DNA from: Straminergon stramineum
Taxonomy: Eukaryota; Streptophyta; Bryopsida; Hypnales; Calliergonaceae
Direction: 5' to 3'
DNA length: 64,000 nt
NCBI GenBank assembly: GCA_963920665.1
Contig: OY987264.1
Span: 36,002,906-36,066,905 of the forward strand
Part shown: piece after piece, positions 48,216-60,735 of the stretch
How the letters are laid out: the number at the start of each line of letters is the position of its first letter
Position numbering within the stretch: the stretch's first letter is position 1
Translations under genes and position numbers: made by a program
Notes under the pieces: generated by a model
Databases searched by the model: none
The model's input: the letters and a program-made list of their open reading frames with translations, nothing else
Told to the model about the DNA's origin: nothing

Positions 48216-50980
48216 ACACTCTAGAATCTCCATTGAAACTAATATGTGAACATCCCATTCCATATGATTGTGTTTAACACATATGGCTTCAAAGATTGAA
48301 GTTCAATGGATAAGAAACTCTATCCTTGTATTTTACAATTTTCAAGTCATTGAATCCACTAAGGTAAACTTCCCAATATGTAAAATGTGACAATTTCTAC
48401 CATTTGAGGTCAATTTCTTGCATTTACAATTAATTTCTTTGATATATACACTATTGGTACCGTCACACAATTTCAGTCAACCACCCTTCATTGCAGATTT
48501 TTTTTATTGTGTCCATTTTATCATCCACATGAAAGTATTTGTCCATATCAATACTCAAACTACTATAAAAAATTTGCACAACCTCTATTTGTTGAGGCTA
48601 ACTTATTAGTAAAAATTCCTACTATATGATATTTTTATGTAGCCTAATTTATATATAGTAGAGTAGGAGGAATTTCATGAACCCTACAATAACCCTACAT
48701 ATTATACAAAATTTTCCCCCTTTGAATTAAATGGACCCTATCTTTTAACTCATATATTTTTCTAAAAACTCAAGAGTAATCTCTCCGGGATCATATCTTA
48801 TCCAAATCATTTCTTATCTACATCTTGATCTTCTACTTGGAATTGTCTAATTCCAAGTTCCAACACACTTGGTCTTCCTTTGGGAATTGTCTAACTCCAA
48901 TGCACTAGTCATCCAAGTAGAATTGTCTAACTCCACTACATAAATCCATCATTTGTAGATATCTATCTCCAAGCATTCCAGTGGCATTGTCATCCAACTA
49001 GAGTTGTCTAACTCTAGTGCACAAATCCACCATCTGGAGAAATCTATCTCTAGGCAATCTCTACTTGTCCACTAGTGCACATTTCATCATGGATTAGTTT
49101 ATCCATCAATGCATTTATCCATCAAAGACCATGATATGAAGGTCATGACACAATCATCAAAAATTATTTCATCTATTAATGCATTCATCCATCAAAGGGT
49201 TATGACAAGGATCATGACACTCTACTTCTTTCTACTTACTATTTTTTTTCAAACATGAATATATCATTTATTTGTTTTAAAATTTTATATGTATTCCCAA
49301 CTTATTTCTTCAACATATTATGGAGAGTTGCAAGTTTTAGGATCTACCTGTTTGGGTAAAATGTTTGAAAGATGAAATCTAACCATTTGGGAAGAGTTGA
49401 AAATACTTCTTTTTGAAACCCAAGCATCATGACCTTGCAATTGGTAAGGTCTTTTATTTTGAAATTCTAGGAGGGTCTACTCTAACAAGTTCACTAAAGG
49501 ATCCTATGGTTGGATTTGCAAAAAAGTAAATGTAGATGACGATTTTAGCCATGCTTTGGAGACTAGTATTTTGAAGCTATTTTGGGGCTCTGAACATGAA
49601 AGAACTTTAGGACTTAATGATGGATTTAAATGAAAATTGTAAAAATTGTAAACATACATGAAGTGAAAACATTGAAAACCATTTGTAGACCCATTTCTAC
49701 AAGTCCACTACTTCTAAGAGTGTTACTCAAAGTGCAACTAAACCATTCCCATACCTAATTGTGATTAATTGACTACTCATTTTTTAAGTTTCCATTTCAT
49801 TAGAGGATTTTTGGGGCCTTCTAGAGACCATGAGTTCCTGAACTATGGGAACTTTGGCAAATAAGTAGTCTAACATGGTCAAAAGATTGCTATGTTAGAT
49901 AATTAATATTTAATTAAAACTATAATAAGTTTTTAATAATTAGAAAACTTAAAATAATTTGAAAATTTTGAATTTTTTTTAAATAATTTTGTATTTGGGC
50001 CAACAATGTCTGGTTTAGAGCATTGGAAATGGGTCTGAAATAATCTCTTAGAGCCCCAAAATCTCCTCTACTGATGAACAACCTATATAATAGTTTCATT
50101 GGTCTAGGGAGCTTCCACTTTGAAAATTCATAGTAATTACATGTCTTATTAAAAAAATATTATTTTTTAAATTCATAATTTTCAATTACTAATACTACTA
50201 AAATATTTTTATCTTGAATAAGCTGCCTACTACTATACTGAATTCTTTATTTTGAAAATTTTAGGTGTTTTTACCTTAGATCATATCTATATGGTTTGAC
50301 CTACTACCACACTTACTAATCCTTTTCAATAAAATGAAAAATCTTTCTAATTAAAGTTGATTACAAATTGATTATGCATAATTTTCACAAGAAATGTTTT
50401 CTATTTAAGTTTAAAATGTTAAGTTCTAATTATGGTGATTTTGATAGTTTTTCTTACTGATTATTCAAGTCATATTTGTTGTGTCATTTTTGAAACTTGA
50501 AGAGTTAATTTTTGAAGTCAAACATATATATAGCTCTTGAACTATAGGATATTTGAAAAAAAAAATTCTAAAATCTATACCATACAAACATAAGTAAAAT
50601 ATCACAAGAATCCACAAACATTTAGGTGGATGGAAAAAAACAAGACTTTTTGTACTTGGGGCATATTTGTATTCATTTATTCAAAATTTGAACACTTGAT
50701 CATTTAGGTTTTCTTCCACTGTTTTGGCTCTATCCAAAAAAACTTGTCTTAACATTTTGTCCACCTTTTTCTTGCATAAGCTTGAACACTATCCTTCTTT
50801 TCCTAATATAATTTTGTAATATTGTACATATAAAAAAAAATTGAAAATCAAAGAATACTACAAGTATATAGACGTACATCTCCTTTACAATGAATTTATT
50901 AAAAATATGATGAGACTTTCCAATTCTCTCATATTTTTCAATCAAAAAATTGAAAACATATTTTGTTCTTTGGGGCTTAA
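48216..50980. other. Intergenic DNA; degenerate short repeat at 48.84-49.06 kb
   Basis: 'gaattgtctaactcca' and variants recur at about 48,838, 48,886, 48,916 and 48,999 with 'catccaa' and 'aatccatca' motifs between, a decayed minisatellite of about 50-100 bp. 49,840-50,060 resembles 3,600-3,830. No gene. Confidence 0.4.
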
Positions 50981-50998
50981 CCCTTTAGTGACCGAGGT
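50981..50998. other. Possible piggyBac-type element end
   Basis: TTAACCCTTTAGTGACC reads like TTAA plus a CCC-type inverted end facing right, about 1.4 kb beyond the 3' end of the piggyBac transposase relic. No matching opposite end was found to the right, so this may be chance. Confidence 0.3.
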
Positions 50999-52370
50999 TG
51001 ATTTGGGGGGCCAACGAAGTTTTTGAATACAAAATTGGGAAAGGGAAATTCTGTGGTTTATCAAAGGAGTTGATTATAAATCAGATTGTAAGGATTGATG
51101 CTACACAATGTATCCTTGAAACACACAAAAAATGAAATTGATCTACCGGTGAAGATCATTAGCAGTACTCTTTGAAAATTGATGTGTCGCATAAGCTTGA
51201 TGGAACTGGCACGAGAGACGGTCTCCAACAATTACTCATAACTTCCGATACATGCTCCAAATGTTCGTGGGATTGTTGGGCAACATTACTGCCTCATTTA
51301 GGCGTCAGTTTCCAAAAGAATCAACAGAAAAGTTGAATATGCTTGCGATTTATAGCATGTTCCATTGGCAGGATTTGTAGTAAAATATGTTGTTTGTGAC
51401 AAAAATATGGGTTGCAACTAGGATATCGACAAGGGAATCAAATGATCGAAATGATTCATTCTATCAAACGAAAAGTAAGGAAGTCATAGGCAGATTCACT
51501 CTTACAATACACAACTTCTCCAAATTGCGATTGACTAAAATATGACACATTTCCACTCAGATATGGAGTCCTCATATGCATAGCATCTTCAGAGAAAATT
51601 ATGACTGACACATCTACTCTTTTTAAGGAAATCTTTCCACTACATGTCTAGCTTCAGTGCCCGCCAAGTCCACCTTGGTGCTTCTTTCTCACTCCCATGC
51701 AATTTTCACGATCACCAAAAAGTCCCATGACAAGAAAAATAGTTAGTCATGATGGCGAGCACCTTCAGGTGCAAAAGGATGTTGTGCTATGAGGCGTTAG
51801 TCCAACCATTCTGTAACCACGAAATTCTAAACGGCTGAAGACAACAGATGAAGTTATTTTGAAAAGACTCACACTTATTCTCTTGTCCTTACAAACCACA
51901 TAGCCATGGCAAGAACAACAAGGAAAACACAATCCATCATGTTCCAACTGAGACAGTGTTTCAAAATTGTTTTATTATTTTTTTCAAGTTTTCAATACTA
52001 AGGGGGGCACTACAAGTACAACTAGGTTGTATGAAATTGTGTAAATGATTTGGCATCACTAAAGGTCTCCTTGTACACAAACAACAAAATCCTAGAGTAA
52101 CTCCAGTGTGCATATCCTAACTGCAACGCTCTAGGCCTCTTTCCATTTCCGAAACTTGTATCTTCAATTGTCATAGACTGAGCAAGCAAGACAGGTCATC
52201 AAAAACACATGCAAACTAAAAACAATGAATGAACAAATACGTGACATACATGATCCAATCACGTACTACAACATGAAAAATTACACGGCGCCACATCAAA
52301 ATTCCAAGTCCAGCATGGTTTGCGGTTGAGAGACATACCTCCACTCCATCTCAAGAACAGCGCCGGAGGC
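50999..52370. other. Region 3' of the piggyBac transposase, unassigned
   Basis: No coding region recognised. It may be the element's own 3' non-coding part if the candidate end at 50,981 is real. Confidence 0.3.
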
Positions 52371-52373
52371 CAA

Positions 52374-53900
52374 TTATAGAGTGCCAGGCCCCTCATGATA
52401 ATGATGGAAGCAATCGCCCTTACACAGACAGGTGGCGTTGCACTTTTCACAAATGAAAGTAGTGCGCTTCTGACACACGAAGCACACATGGTGCTTCACC
52501 ATTTGATGGGATGTGTGCGCTTGCTCTCTAGGAACAATTGGGCGATTGACAGGTTGCAATCGTCGTGGCAACGGCATGCTCGAGCTATCAGGAGCCTTTG
52601 GATTTGTGTGATCCATCAATGCATACGCAACTTCAAGGTTGAAGTCCCAATGTATTTTGGGACAAACACCTTGACTAGCACAACCTTCTCGATACATGAT
52701 GTACGCATTGGTAAGTACTGTATCCATGGCGAAGAAATAAACACAATGCCACCATTTCTTGGTGGCAATCTGCACCAAGTACAAGCCCCTAAATTGATCA
52801 CTCACGTCAACGCCCCGCATGTTTGTAGAGTATGCAAGCTGGATTGGAGAAGTGGGAATCGGCCAACATTGCACACCCTTGTTCCACAATACAAAAACAC
52901 CGCCTTGCACCATAGGATCTTCGGATGTCAATAGGAAGTGAATACCTTTCGTGTCTTGCCAATGAATGGCTGCCATTTGCCAGTCACAATGCACACGTAT
53001 CTAAAGTGCCCCACGACTTTCACACCCTTTGTTGTTCAAAGAGCTTGGAAAGCCTTGCCTGACTTGACGGGTTGTGCCAATTGCATAGAAACCACACTGC
53101 AACAAATTGTCGAATAGCTTTGTTGAGGAGAAGAAGTTGTCCATCGCCACTCGATAGAACATCCCTTCCATGCTGGCCGTTAGGCGAGTGACAACTGCAG
53201 CTCCCATTCCCATGGGATGAAAATGAATGTGAGGAGCCTGACATTCTAAAGCTATCCCCACGTACACCTCCATATTCCAAACAAACTTGGTAGAGCTATC
53301 GACAAGGACCCACAACTTGATGCTGTGTATAATTGGCTTCAATGGCATATATTGTTTGAAAGACCAATACCTCCCATTATAGCAAATCATGCACTCATCA
53401 GTGCTGACATAAGGGCTTGGATTCCACAATGATTTGAAAGTAGCAATTAGAGCATTTAATATCCACCTACACTTCTTAATGGGGTCGTAAGTAGGGTCCT
53501 CTTTGTCTGTTACATAAGATCCTTTTGGCACCAAATGAAGACACTGTAGAATATATTCAAATTGGAATCGACTCATTGTAGAGGCAATTGCGGCATAATG
53601 AAGAGAACTTCCAACTCGTTGCCAGTAGTCCCTAATGCATGGTTGTTTCCTGATCCCCATGAGGACTACTATGTCGCAGAATTGTTGATACTCTTTCAAC
53701 GTGATCGGTGCCGATGGCGGCACACCTCCCTTCCACTTACTAGTCTTGGGATCAATATAATTAGCAAAAGTGTCGCTTTCACACACAATCTTTTGTTGGA
53801 TGCATTCATTACAAATGCGGAGAAAATACTAAGAAGGGGTCATAGGTTCTTTACCCAGCTCCTCCATCGGGCCTGGTGTGGGGCCTATGAAGTCGTGGCT
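52374..53900 (-). pseudogene. piggyBac-type transposase (DDE_Tnp_1_7), decayed
   Basis: Core of a cut-and-paste transposase that inserts at TTAA. On the minus strand: FLRICNECIQQKIVCESD (entry helix), GIRKQPCIRDYW, then VSTDECMICYNGR (first Asp), PIIHSIKLWVLVDSSTKFV, VAMDNFFSSTKLFDNLL (second Asp), GTTRQVRQGFPSSL, NMRGVDVSDQFRGLY (third Asp, and the next one), and a C-terminal Cys/His ring CFVCQKRTTFICEKC...CFHHYH. All three catalytic Asp are present. It is broken by an in-frame TAG at about 53,000 (the frame is otherwise continuous from 53,786 to 52,374), a TAA near 53,848 and a one-base frameshift near 53,833. About 470 codons of core match the family's usual size once the N-terminus is added. 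It may be the source, or a relative of the source, of the TTAA elements in the window. Confidence 0.92.
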
Positions 53901-54270
53901 TGGCAAAAGGGACTATGTTTTTGTGTGCTAATTTGCAACGTTGTACTCCGTCAAAAATTCTTCGTCTTCTTCTTGGGGTCCATTCGAATATACTCCAAGT
54001 TCTCCAAGTAACGCCATGGGCCATGGGGTCATCTTCTATGCAAAACTCTCCAACAAAATCTCTGTCTGAATAATTGTCTCCTGATGAATATAGGTCCCAC
54101 ATATTTGGCTTCCATTTGTCCTCTAACGAAAGCGATTCATGTAGGACCGGCGAAGCAAGTGTCCCCTGCAGCATTGTAGTATCATGGGCGTCTTCACCTG
54201 CAATGAGTGGTGCCAACTTCATTAGAGACACCCATTCAATTACAATGCCTAGTTCTACTATGGAGACCAA
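53851..54270 (-). pseudogene. Probable N-terminal segment of the piggyBac transposase
   Basis: Frame reading SLEDKWKPNMWDLYSSG, DRDFVGEFCIEDD, then RTWSIFEWTPRRRRRIFDG. Acidic with a basic cluster, directly upstream of the transposase core and out of frame with it by one base. Such N-termini are usual in piggyBac-like proteins. It ends at a TAA (53,851) just before the frameshift, so it belongs to the same broken gene. The ATG at its upstream end is not a proven start. Confidence 0.55.
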
Positions 54271-54613
54271 TGAACTTCACGCATACAAGTACTGCAAATG
54301 GCTAAATTGCCTGACACATCTCAAGATGAGCCAAATGTGGGACAATGCTAAATATGAACACAACCATTATGAGTTGAATGAAACCAATATCCAGTGAAGT
54401 AAAAAGCATACTCTCTCATGTAAATAAATGAGATGCAGATAATTGTTGCCTCCAATCAAAAACTTGATTTCAATGGAAAACTTATAGTCCAAGATATGCA
54501 TCAATTGAAAGATAGGCAGAAAGTACCTTTAGTCCTTTTAGCATTTCTGGTGTGCTGACCCACTTGGCATCATAGCAAATTCATGAATGATCTTGGTTTG
54601 AATAAAAAATGAC

Positions 54614-55318
54614 CTAAATTAGCGATGGTGAAGAGGACTTACCCAATGTCAAACAAATGCCACCACTATCAACTGTCGCAATGTTAGTGCTCCCGTATCC
54701 ACCATCCATAGAAACATTGTTGCTGTTTCCACCAGTGACCAAAGAACCCAAGAACTCGCAATGTTTTTGGAAGACACATTGAATGCCAAAATCTCCTCCA
54801 AAGTTGCAGCACAAGCGGGGTTCTTTGCCATTGGCAACTCCAACATTTTCTATCACATGTCCAACTGCACTCCTACACGGAGTATCCAAGAGCTCTCCAC
54901 CCCACTCCATGCTTATGAAATCAATCTTGACAGTGTGGCTAGGGAGTGATGAAACTTGTTGTTGGGATTCAAATGCATAGGAAGCACACTGGATCAAAGG
55001 CGGTGTGTTCTCCAAAAATTCTGAAGACGAGCTTCCATTACAGAAGTGAGTATTTGGTTGAGTCTGAAAGAGAGTCCACATGGCTCCTTCACTAATATGG
55101 TGTCTCATGCCATTAGGTGCAGACCGGGGTTGTGGTGGTGTGAAGAAGATAGCAAGCTTTGGCACCCCCTTCTCAATAGAATCATGGGAGGCATTAGAGA
55201 TATGACCTTGCTCTATTCCTTCCACAATGCCACGATGAATCCCATGATGCACTATCCCATGTCTTCTACGTGGGGCTAAAGAGGTAGAGGCCTCACCCGT
55301 CGATGCATGCCTCTTCAT
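54614..55318 (-). other. Possible 5' exon of the piggyBac-type gene, 234 codons
   Basis: Open frame from ATG 55,318 (MKRHASTGEASTSLAPRRRH) with Gly/Ser/Asn-rich composition (VTGGNSNNVSMDGGYGSTN) and a good 5' splice site (CATTG/GGTAAGT) near its end at 54,640, so the last residues may be intronic. It lies in the same orientation upstream of the transposase. No known domain. It could be a 5' exon of the element or unrelated; the latter cannot be excluded. Confidence 0.4.
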
Positions 55319-56069
55319 TTGATAATTTTGCTTTGGATTTGGTTGTGTCGAGCCTTCCTAGGATTGCACTCCCAGTTTTGTAATTCCTTCTACTACATAG
55401 AACTGGCTTTCTTCCCCTCCAACAAATGTTATAGATGGTCGAGCTGCAACTGCCCCCTTCGTAGTGTTTTCTCGTTTCTGGGAATGTGGGTACAATGATG
55501 AATTGGTGCATCACCCATTCCCTCCGTGGGCAGTACTAGCAATGATTTCTAACATTGCGTTTGACTTTGGGTTTGAAGGTGGCGCGCTATTGGCATTGTT
55601 AGAGAGGGCACACTGTTGGTGTTGTCAAGATGGGCACGTCAAGTATTCTCGGCAGCATGCTGAAGACACCGTGTATGAGGCCATCAAAGTCCCCATCCAT
55701 AAGCTCTGTCTCCTACAGTGCTAGAATAGTGGAATCTCCTTCATACTCCTGGATATACTCTTGTTCAGATGATGTCATCGACATCTTCAGGGATCCCGTC
55801 TGGATCTCCCTCTTTTCGTCAATAGGTCCACCCCAAAATGGTTGCCAAATGCTTATGAAATAGCCAACAAAGTTGGCGATTAGTGACAGCTCCCAAATTT
55901 TGAAATCCCAAAGTGCTTGGCGGAATAGGAATGGACAACAAGTAATCACGGTGAAGCAAACCCAATAGAATTCGCAAACCCCTACCTCCCACTCCCCTAT
56001 CATTTCCAAACTATTGAAGGATTTGGATTGCTTGGACGTCTCCGTTCCATGCTTCTAGAGGATTCAGCC
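55319..56069. other. Unassigned DNA between piggyBac relic and hAT-like end
   Basis: Short coding-like frames on the minus strand (e.g. MSMTSSEQEYIQEYEGDST near 55,770) are acidic and could be further 5' pieces of the transposase gene. No TTAA end was found here. Confidence 0.3.
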
Positions 56070-56165
56070 CAGGGTTGTTTTGTCGAACGTGTTTTGGGGT
56101 TTGGGTGTCGAGTTGTTCGTCTGGTGTCGCATGTCGTATAAGACGAGTGTCGCATAAACGAGACA
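56070..56165 (+). mobile_element. hAT-type terminal region (left end)
   Basis: Starts CAGGGTTGTTTTGTCGAACG and matches, over ~90 bp, the left end of the hAT-like MITE at 15,922 (shared GTTTGGGTGTCGA and CATGTCGTATAAGA). This is the only hAT end seen for a larger element. The hAT transposase on the right (61.4-64 kb, minus) would place its 3' side here, but whether both belong to one element cannot be settled within the window. Confidence 0.6.
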
Positions 56166-56283
56166 AATTTGACGAACAAGGAATTAGGGTTTTGAAGTTT
56201 TTTACCCCTTGGTAAAAAAAAATCGTCCTACGTGGCTACCTTTGAAGAGTGATGTAGAAAGTCAGGTCCACATCAACATGGGC

Positions 56284-56510
56284 GCATGTGGGTGGAAAAA
56301 GGGCGACTACAGGTAGGGGCGCATGTAGGTCTTTAAAAGGCGACTACGGGTGAGAAGAGGCAGCTACGGGTGAAGAAAGGGTGACTGCGGGTGAGAAGAG
56401 GCGACTGCGGGTGAAGAAAAGGCGACTGCAGGTGAGAAGAGGTGACTGCGGGTGGAGAAAGGGTGACTTCAAGTAGGAAAAGGGCAACTTTGGGTGGGAA
56501 AATCACAATT
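56284..56510. repeat. GC-rich ~20-bp minisatellite (left flank of satellite array)
   Basis: About ten units of GGCGACTRCGGGTGARRARA in head-to-tail order. The motif reappears inverted at 60,310-60,735 (ACCCGCGGTCGCCC, GAAGTCGCC); both also share the string GGGGCGCATGTA. Confidence 0.85.
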
Positions 56511-56719
56511 TTGTGAAGGGATGCCTTGGAAGTGGACAACCGTAGGTGGATGAAGGGACAATTGTAGGAAGAAAAAAATCCAATCTCTTTCAAATCCAAT
56601 TGTTTCATATTTGATCTTCTTCAAATTCAATCTCCTTCAAAAAGGCAAAAATTACAGAAATTAGGTTTGAACTTGATTCATTTTGAATGAATCTTTGCAA
56701 ATTGCAAATAATATAAAGG

Positions 56720-59700
56720 AAAGCTAGTACCTATTAAATTTTTGTCTTTTATTTATTTATTGAAATATGAAAATAAAAAATAATACATGATTACAAATAA
56801 GTTTTGAGAATTGAAAAATATAGAAGGTGAAGTGCTTATTTAAATCTTTAATTTTTATTGATAAAATCAACATGGAAAATAAATCATAATAAGGAAGACT
56901 TTTGGAGAATTGCAAAAATAAAGAGTTTGAATTTTTACTTAATTCTCCATCCTTTATTTTGAATTTTTAACTCAATGTGACAAATATTACTTAAATAGAA
57001 TGAGTCATTGAGAATTACAAAAAATAATTGAGGAAGCTCTAAATTAAATCTCTACTTGTTAGTTTTTATTTATAAAATCAAAATTTTAAAATAATTCATG
57101 ATTAGAAGGAATCTAGAAAAATTGAAATAAATAAATAGGAAAGTTCTTATTTAAATATCCACCCTGTATTTTTTAATTTTAAAATCATGTGACAAATAAT
57201 ACATGAGAAAGATGATTATTTCTGAATTGCAAAACATAAATTAGATATACAATCTTACTTCAATCCCTCCCATGTAAATTTTATTTTTGGATTAAAGTGG
57301 GAAATAATATATGAGTAGGATTCTTAATTGAAAATTGCAAAACACAAATAGGGAAGTTTGATTGATATCTCCAACTTTTATTCTTTGTTTTTAAAATTAA
57401 CATTAAAATTATTCAAATCAAAAGGACTCTTTAAAAATTTCAAAAATTACATAAAAAAGTTTTTAATTAATTTTTCACCCTTTATTTTTATTTTAAAATC
57501 AGTGTGACCATTAATGTATGAATACGATGATTCTCGAAAGATTTCAAAAAATAAATGGAGGAGATCTGGCACTTAAAACTTTCATCCATGGTTTATTGTT
57601 TATTATTTATAGAATCAAAGTGACAAATACTTCATGATTAGGAAGAATTGTGAATAATTGTGAAAAATAAATCAAAGGGTCTAGACTTAATTAAATCTCC
57701 ACCCTTTATTTTTATCATGAGATCAATGTGACAAATAATACATGAGTAAGATGATTCTTTGAATATTACAAAAAGTAAATTAGTACATTCTTACTTCAAT
57801 CCCTACACTTCATTTTTATTTTGAAAATTGACTTCACAGGTAATTGAAAATTGCAAAAATTAAAATTAAAAGTTATTTCTTAAATCATCGTCATTTACTT
57901 TGTATTTATAAAATCAAAGTGGAAAATTATTCATGATTAGAAGAAGCTTAGAAAAATTTCAAGAAATAAATAGGAAGGTTTCTATTTAAATATTCATCCT
58001 TTATCTTTTATTTTTAAATCAATGTGACAAATAACACATGAGAGGGATGATTTTTTGTAAATTGCAAAATATAATTGAGCATGTTCTTACTTCAATAATT
58101 CAATCTCTACCCTATGTTTTATTTTAAAAGCACAATGACAAAGAATATGTGACTAAGACTTAGAATTATTATTTGAGGATTGTGAAAAATGAATAGGAAA
58201 GTTCGTTACTTCAATTTCCACCGTTTATTTCTTTATTTTAAAAATAAATATGACGAATTATTCAAAATTGAGAGGACTGTAACTTTCAGAATTGCAAGAA
58301 CAAAAATTAACAAGAATGACTTCTTCTTAATTCACCACCCTTCATTTTTATTTTTAGATCAATATGACAAATAATACATAGATACGATGATTTTTTGAAG
58401 ATTCCCAAAAGAAAAGGAAGAGATTTCACTCAAAATTTATACCTATTTTTTTTAATTATAAAATTAAAATCACAAATCATTCATGATTAATAGTCTTCAA
58501 GATGACTTGCAAAATAGAAATGAAAATGTTCTTACTTAAATGTCCACCCTTTGTATTCCATTTTTATTATCAACATAACAAATGATTTATGATTTTAAGG
58601 GCTCTTAAAGAATAGTTCAAAATGAGAAAGAGAATTTTTTCTCATGTCACAACTGTTTTTTTTTGTTTTAAAAATCAATGAACAAATTTACTCATAATTA
58701 GGAAGACTTTTTAGGAATTGCAAATAATAAAGGTCTTACTTAATTCTCTACCATTTTATTTTAATTTTTAGATGAACTTGACAATTGATTCATGAATGGG
58801 ATGGTTCTTTGGGAATTGCAAAACACAAATGGGTAAGTTTTTACTTAAATTTTTAAAATCAAAATAGAAATGATTTGTAATTAGGGTGACACTTTGAGAA
58901 TTTCCAAAAATAAGTAGGAAAGTTTGTACTTAAATCTCCTCCATTTATTTTTGATTTATATACTCAAAATGAAACACTTTATGATTATAAGGACTCTAGA
59001 AGAATTGTAAAAAACAAATAGGGGAGTTCTTATTTAAATCTTTACCCTTTACTTTTCACTTTAAATTCAATGTAACAAATAATTCATGATGAGGAGTTCG
59101 TGAAAATTGGAAAGATTAGAAAAGAAAGTTCTTACTCACATTTCCACCCTTGAATTTTTATTTTTAAAAGTAGAGTGACAAATATATCAATCATGAATTC
59201 ATGATAAAGAATCTTGGAGAAATAAAAAGGGGAGTTTGTACTTCAACCTCCACCCTTTATTTTTTGCCTAAAAAATGAAAGAGAAAATAGTTTATGATTA
59301 AAAGGACTATTTGAGAAATACAAAAACTAAATAGTGAAGTTCTTACTTCAATCTCCACCTTTTCTTTTTCTTTTTAAATCAACGTGTCAAATAACTTCAA
59401 AAGTATTAGAACTCTTTGAGGAATGCAAATATCAAATAGAATATTTTTTCATTAAATCTCTAACTTTTTATTATTTATAAAATAAAATAACAAATAAATT
59501 ATTAATAGTATGATTCTTTGAGAATTATAAAAATGGATTGGTATAGTCTTATTTCAATCTTCACCTTTCAGTTTTGATTTTTCCATGAACATAACAATTA
59601 ATATATGACTAGGATGATTCTTTGAGAATTGAAAAATAAATAAAATGGAAGGTATCTATTTAAATCTCCACCCTTTATTTTTTACCTTCACAATCAACAT

Positions 59701-60005
59701 AATAAAAGAAATTAATGAATAGGACAAGGAAAATATTACAAAAATTCAAAGGGGACGTTTTTATCTAGATTACCACCCTTTATTTTTTTATTTCTATATT
59801 CAAAGAGACAAATCATTCATGATTAGGAAGAATCATAAAGAACTTCAAAAGAATGAATAGAAAAACTCTTACTTAAATCTCTATCTTATATTTTCTTTAT
59901 TTATATAATTTACATGACAAATAATACATGAGTTGGATAATTCTTTGAGAATTGCAAAAACTAAATGACTGAGTCTTATTTAAGTTAATCTCTATGTTTT
60001 ATTTT
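56720..60005. repeat. ~105-bp satellite array, about 30 diverged monomers
   Basis: A consensus-like unit ('agttcttacttaaatctccaccctttattttta ... aaatcaatgtgacaaataattcatgattaggatgattctttgagaattgcaaaaa', described in parts) recurs head to tail. The 'gagaattgcaaaa' marker falls near 56,806, 56,904, 57,010, 57,113, 57,221 and 57,330 and continues at 98-109 bp spacing to about 59,950. Monomers are substantially diverged with small indels, so the array is old. No coding frame. Confidence 0.9.
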
Positions 60006-60309
60006 GAAGAAGATTAGTCCTTAGTCTACTTTATATAAACCCTTCTCTAGGTGCTACTCACATGGTTGTCCCACCTACATGCACTTTATGAAGAAGAAAA
60101 ATTTTCTTTTGAAGGAGATTTAATATTTCTTCTATCCAAGTCACCCCATCAATGTTCTCCTCTATCTACTCCTTAAAGATGACGAAAATAGTTTAGGTAA
60201 CCTCCAAAAGACCATTAAACTATTTTCTTACATAATTGTACAATTAATTGACTGTTGATTCTCTAGATTTTAGTTCGATGATCCATATGAGCCTTCAAGG
60301 GAGAAAATC

Positions 60310-60735
60310 TTCCACTTGAAGTCACCCTCATACCTGAAGTCGCCCTTGTGCATGAGCCCCTTTAAAAGGAGAAAAGTTGTTGGTTCAAAAAATGACCTTT
60401 CTTCCACATTGAGGTCGCCCTTTCGACCTAAAGTCACCCCCCATACCCGCGGTTGCCCTTGTTTCTGCATGTGCCCCTTGGGAAGGAAAGGTTTTAGTCC
60501 CCAAATGGCCTTTCTTGGACCCGAAGTCGCCCCTTTAACCTGAAGTCGCCCCCCACACCCGCGTTCGCGCTTGTTTGTGCATGTGCCCCTTGGGAAGGCA
60601 AGTTTTGGGTCCCCAAATGGCCTTTCTTGGACCTGAAGTCGCCCCCATACCCGCGGTCGCCCTTTGACCCAAAGTCGCCCCCCCACCCGCAATCACCCTT
60701 GTTTGTACATGCGCCCCTTGGGAAGGCAAGTTTGG
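60310..60735. repeat. GC-rich tandem repeat, 112-128 bp period, about 3.3 copies
   Basis: Units start at about 60,349, 60,466, 60,578 and 60,706 with 'tgcatgtgccccttgggaag', followed by 'tccccaaatggcctttcttgg', 'gaagtcgcccc' and 'acccgcggtcgccctt'. Contains the inverse of the minisatellite at 56,284-56,510. The open frame on the minus strand (repeated KAIWG, CHKQ-like strings) is a product of repetition. Confidence 0.88.

Noticed and set aside
52395..52934. 179-codon plus-strand frame
   Set aside because: Antisense to the piggyBac transposase C-terminal part; no domain in this orientation.
60270..60729. 140- and 64-codon minus-strand frames with repeated words
   Set aside because: Translation of the 112-128-bp GC-rich tandem repeat; not a gene.
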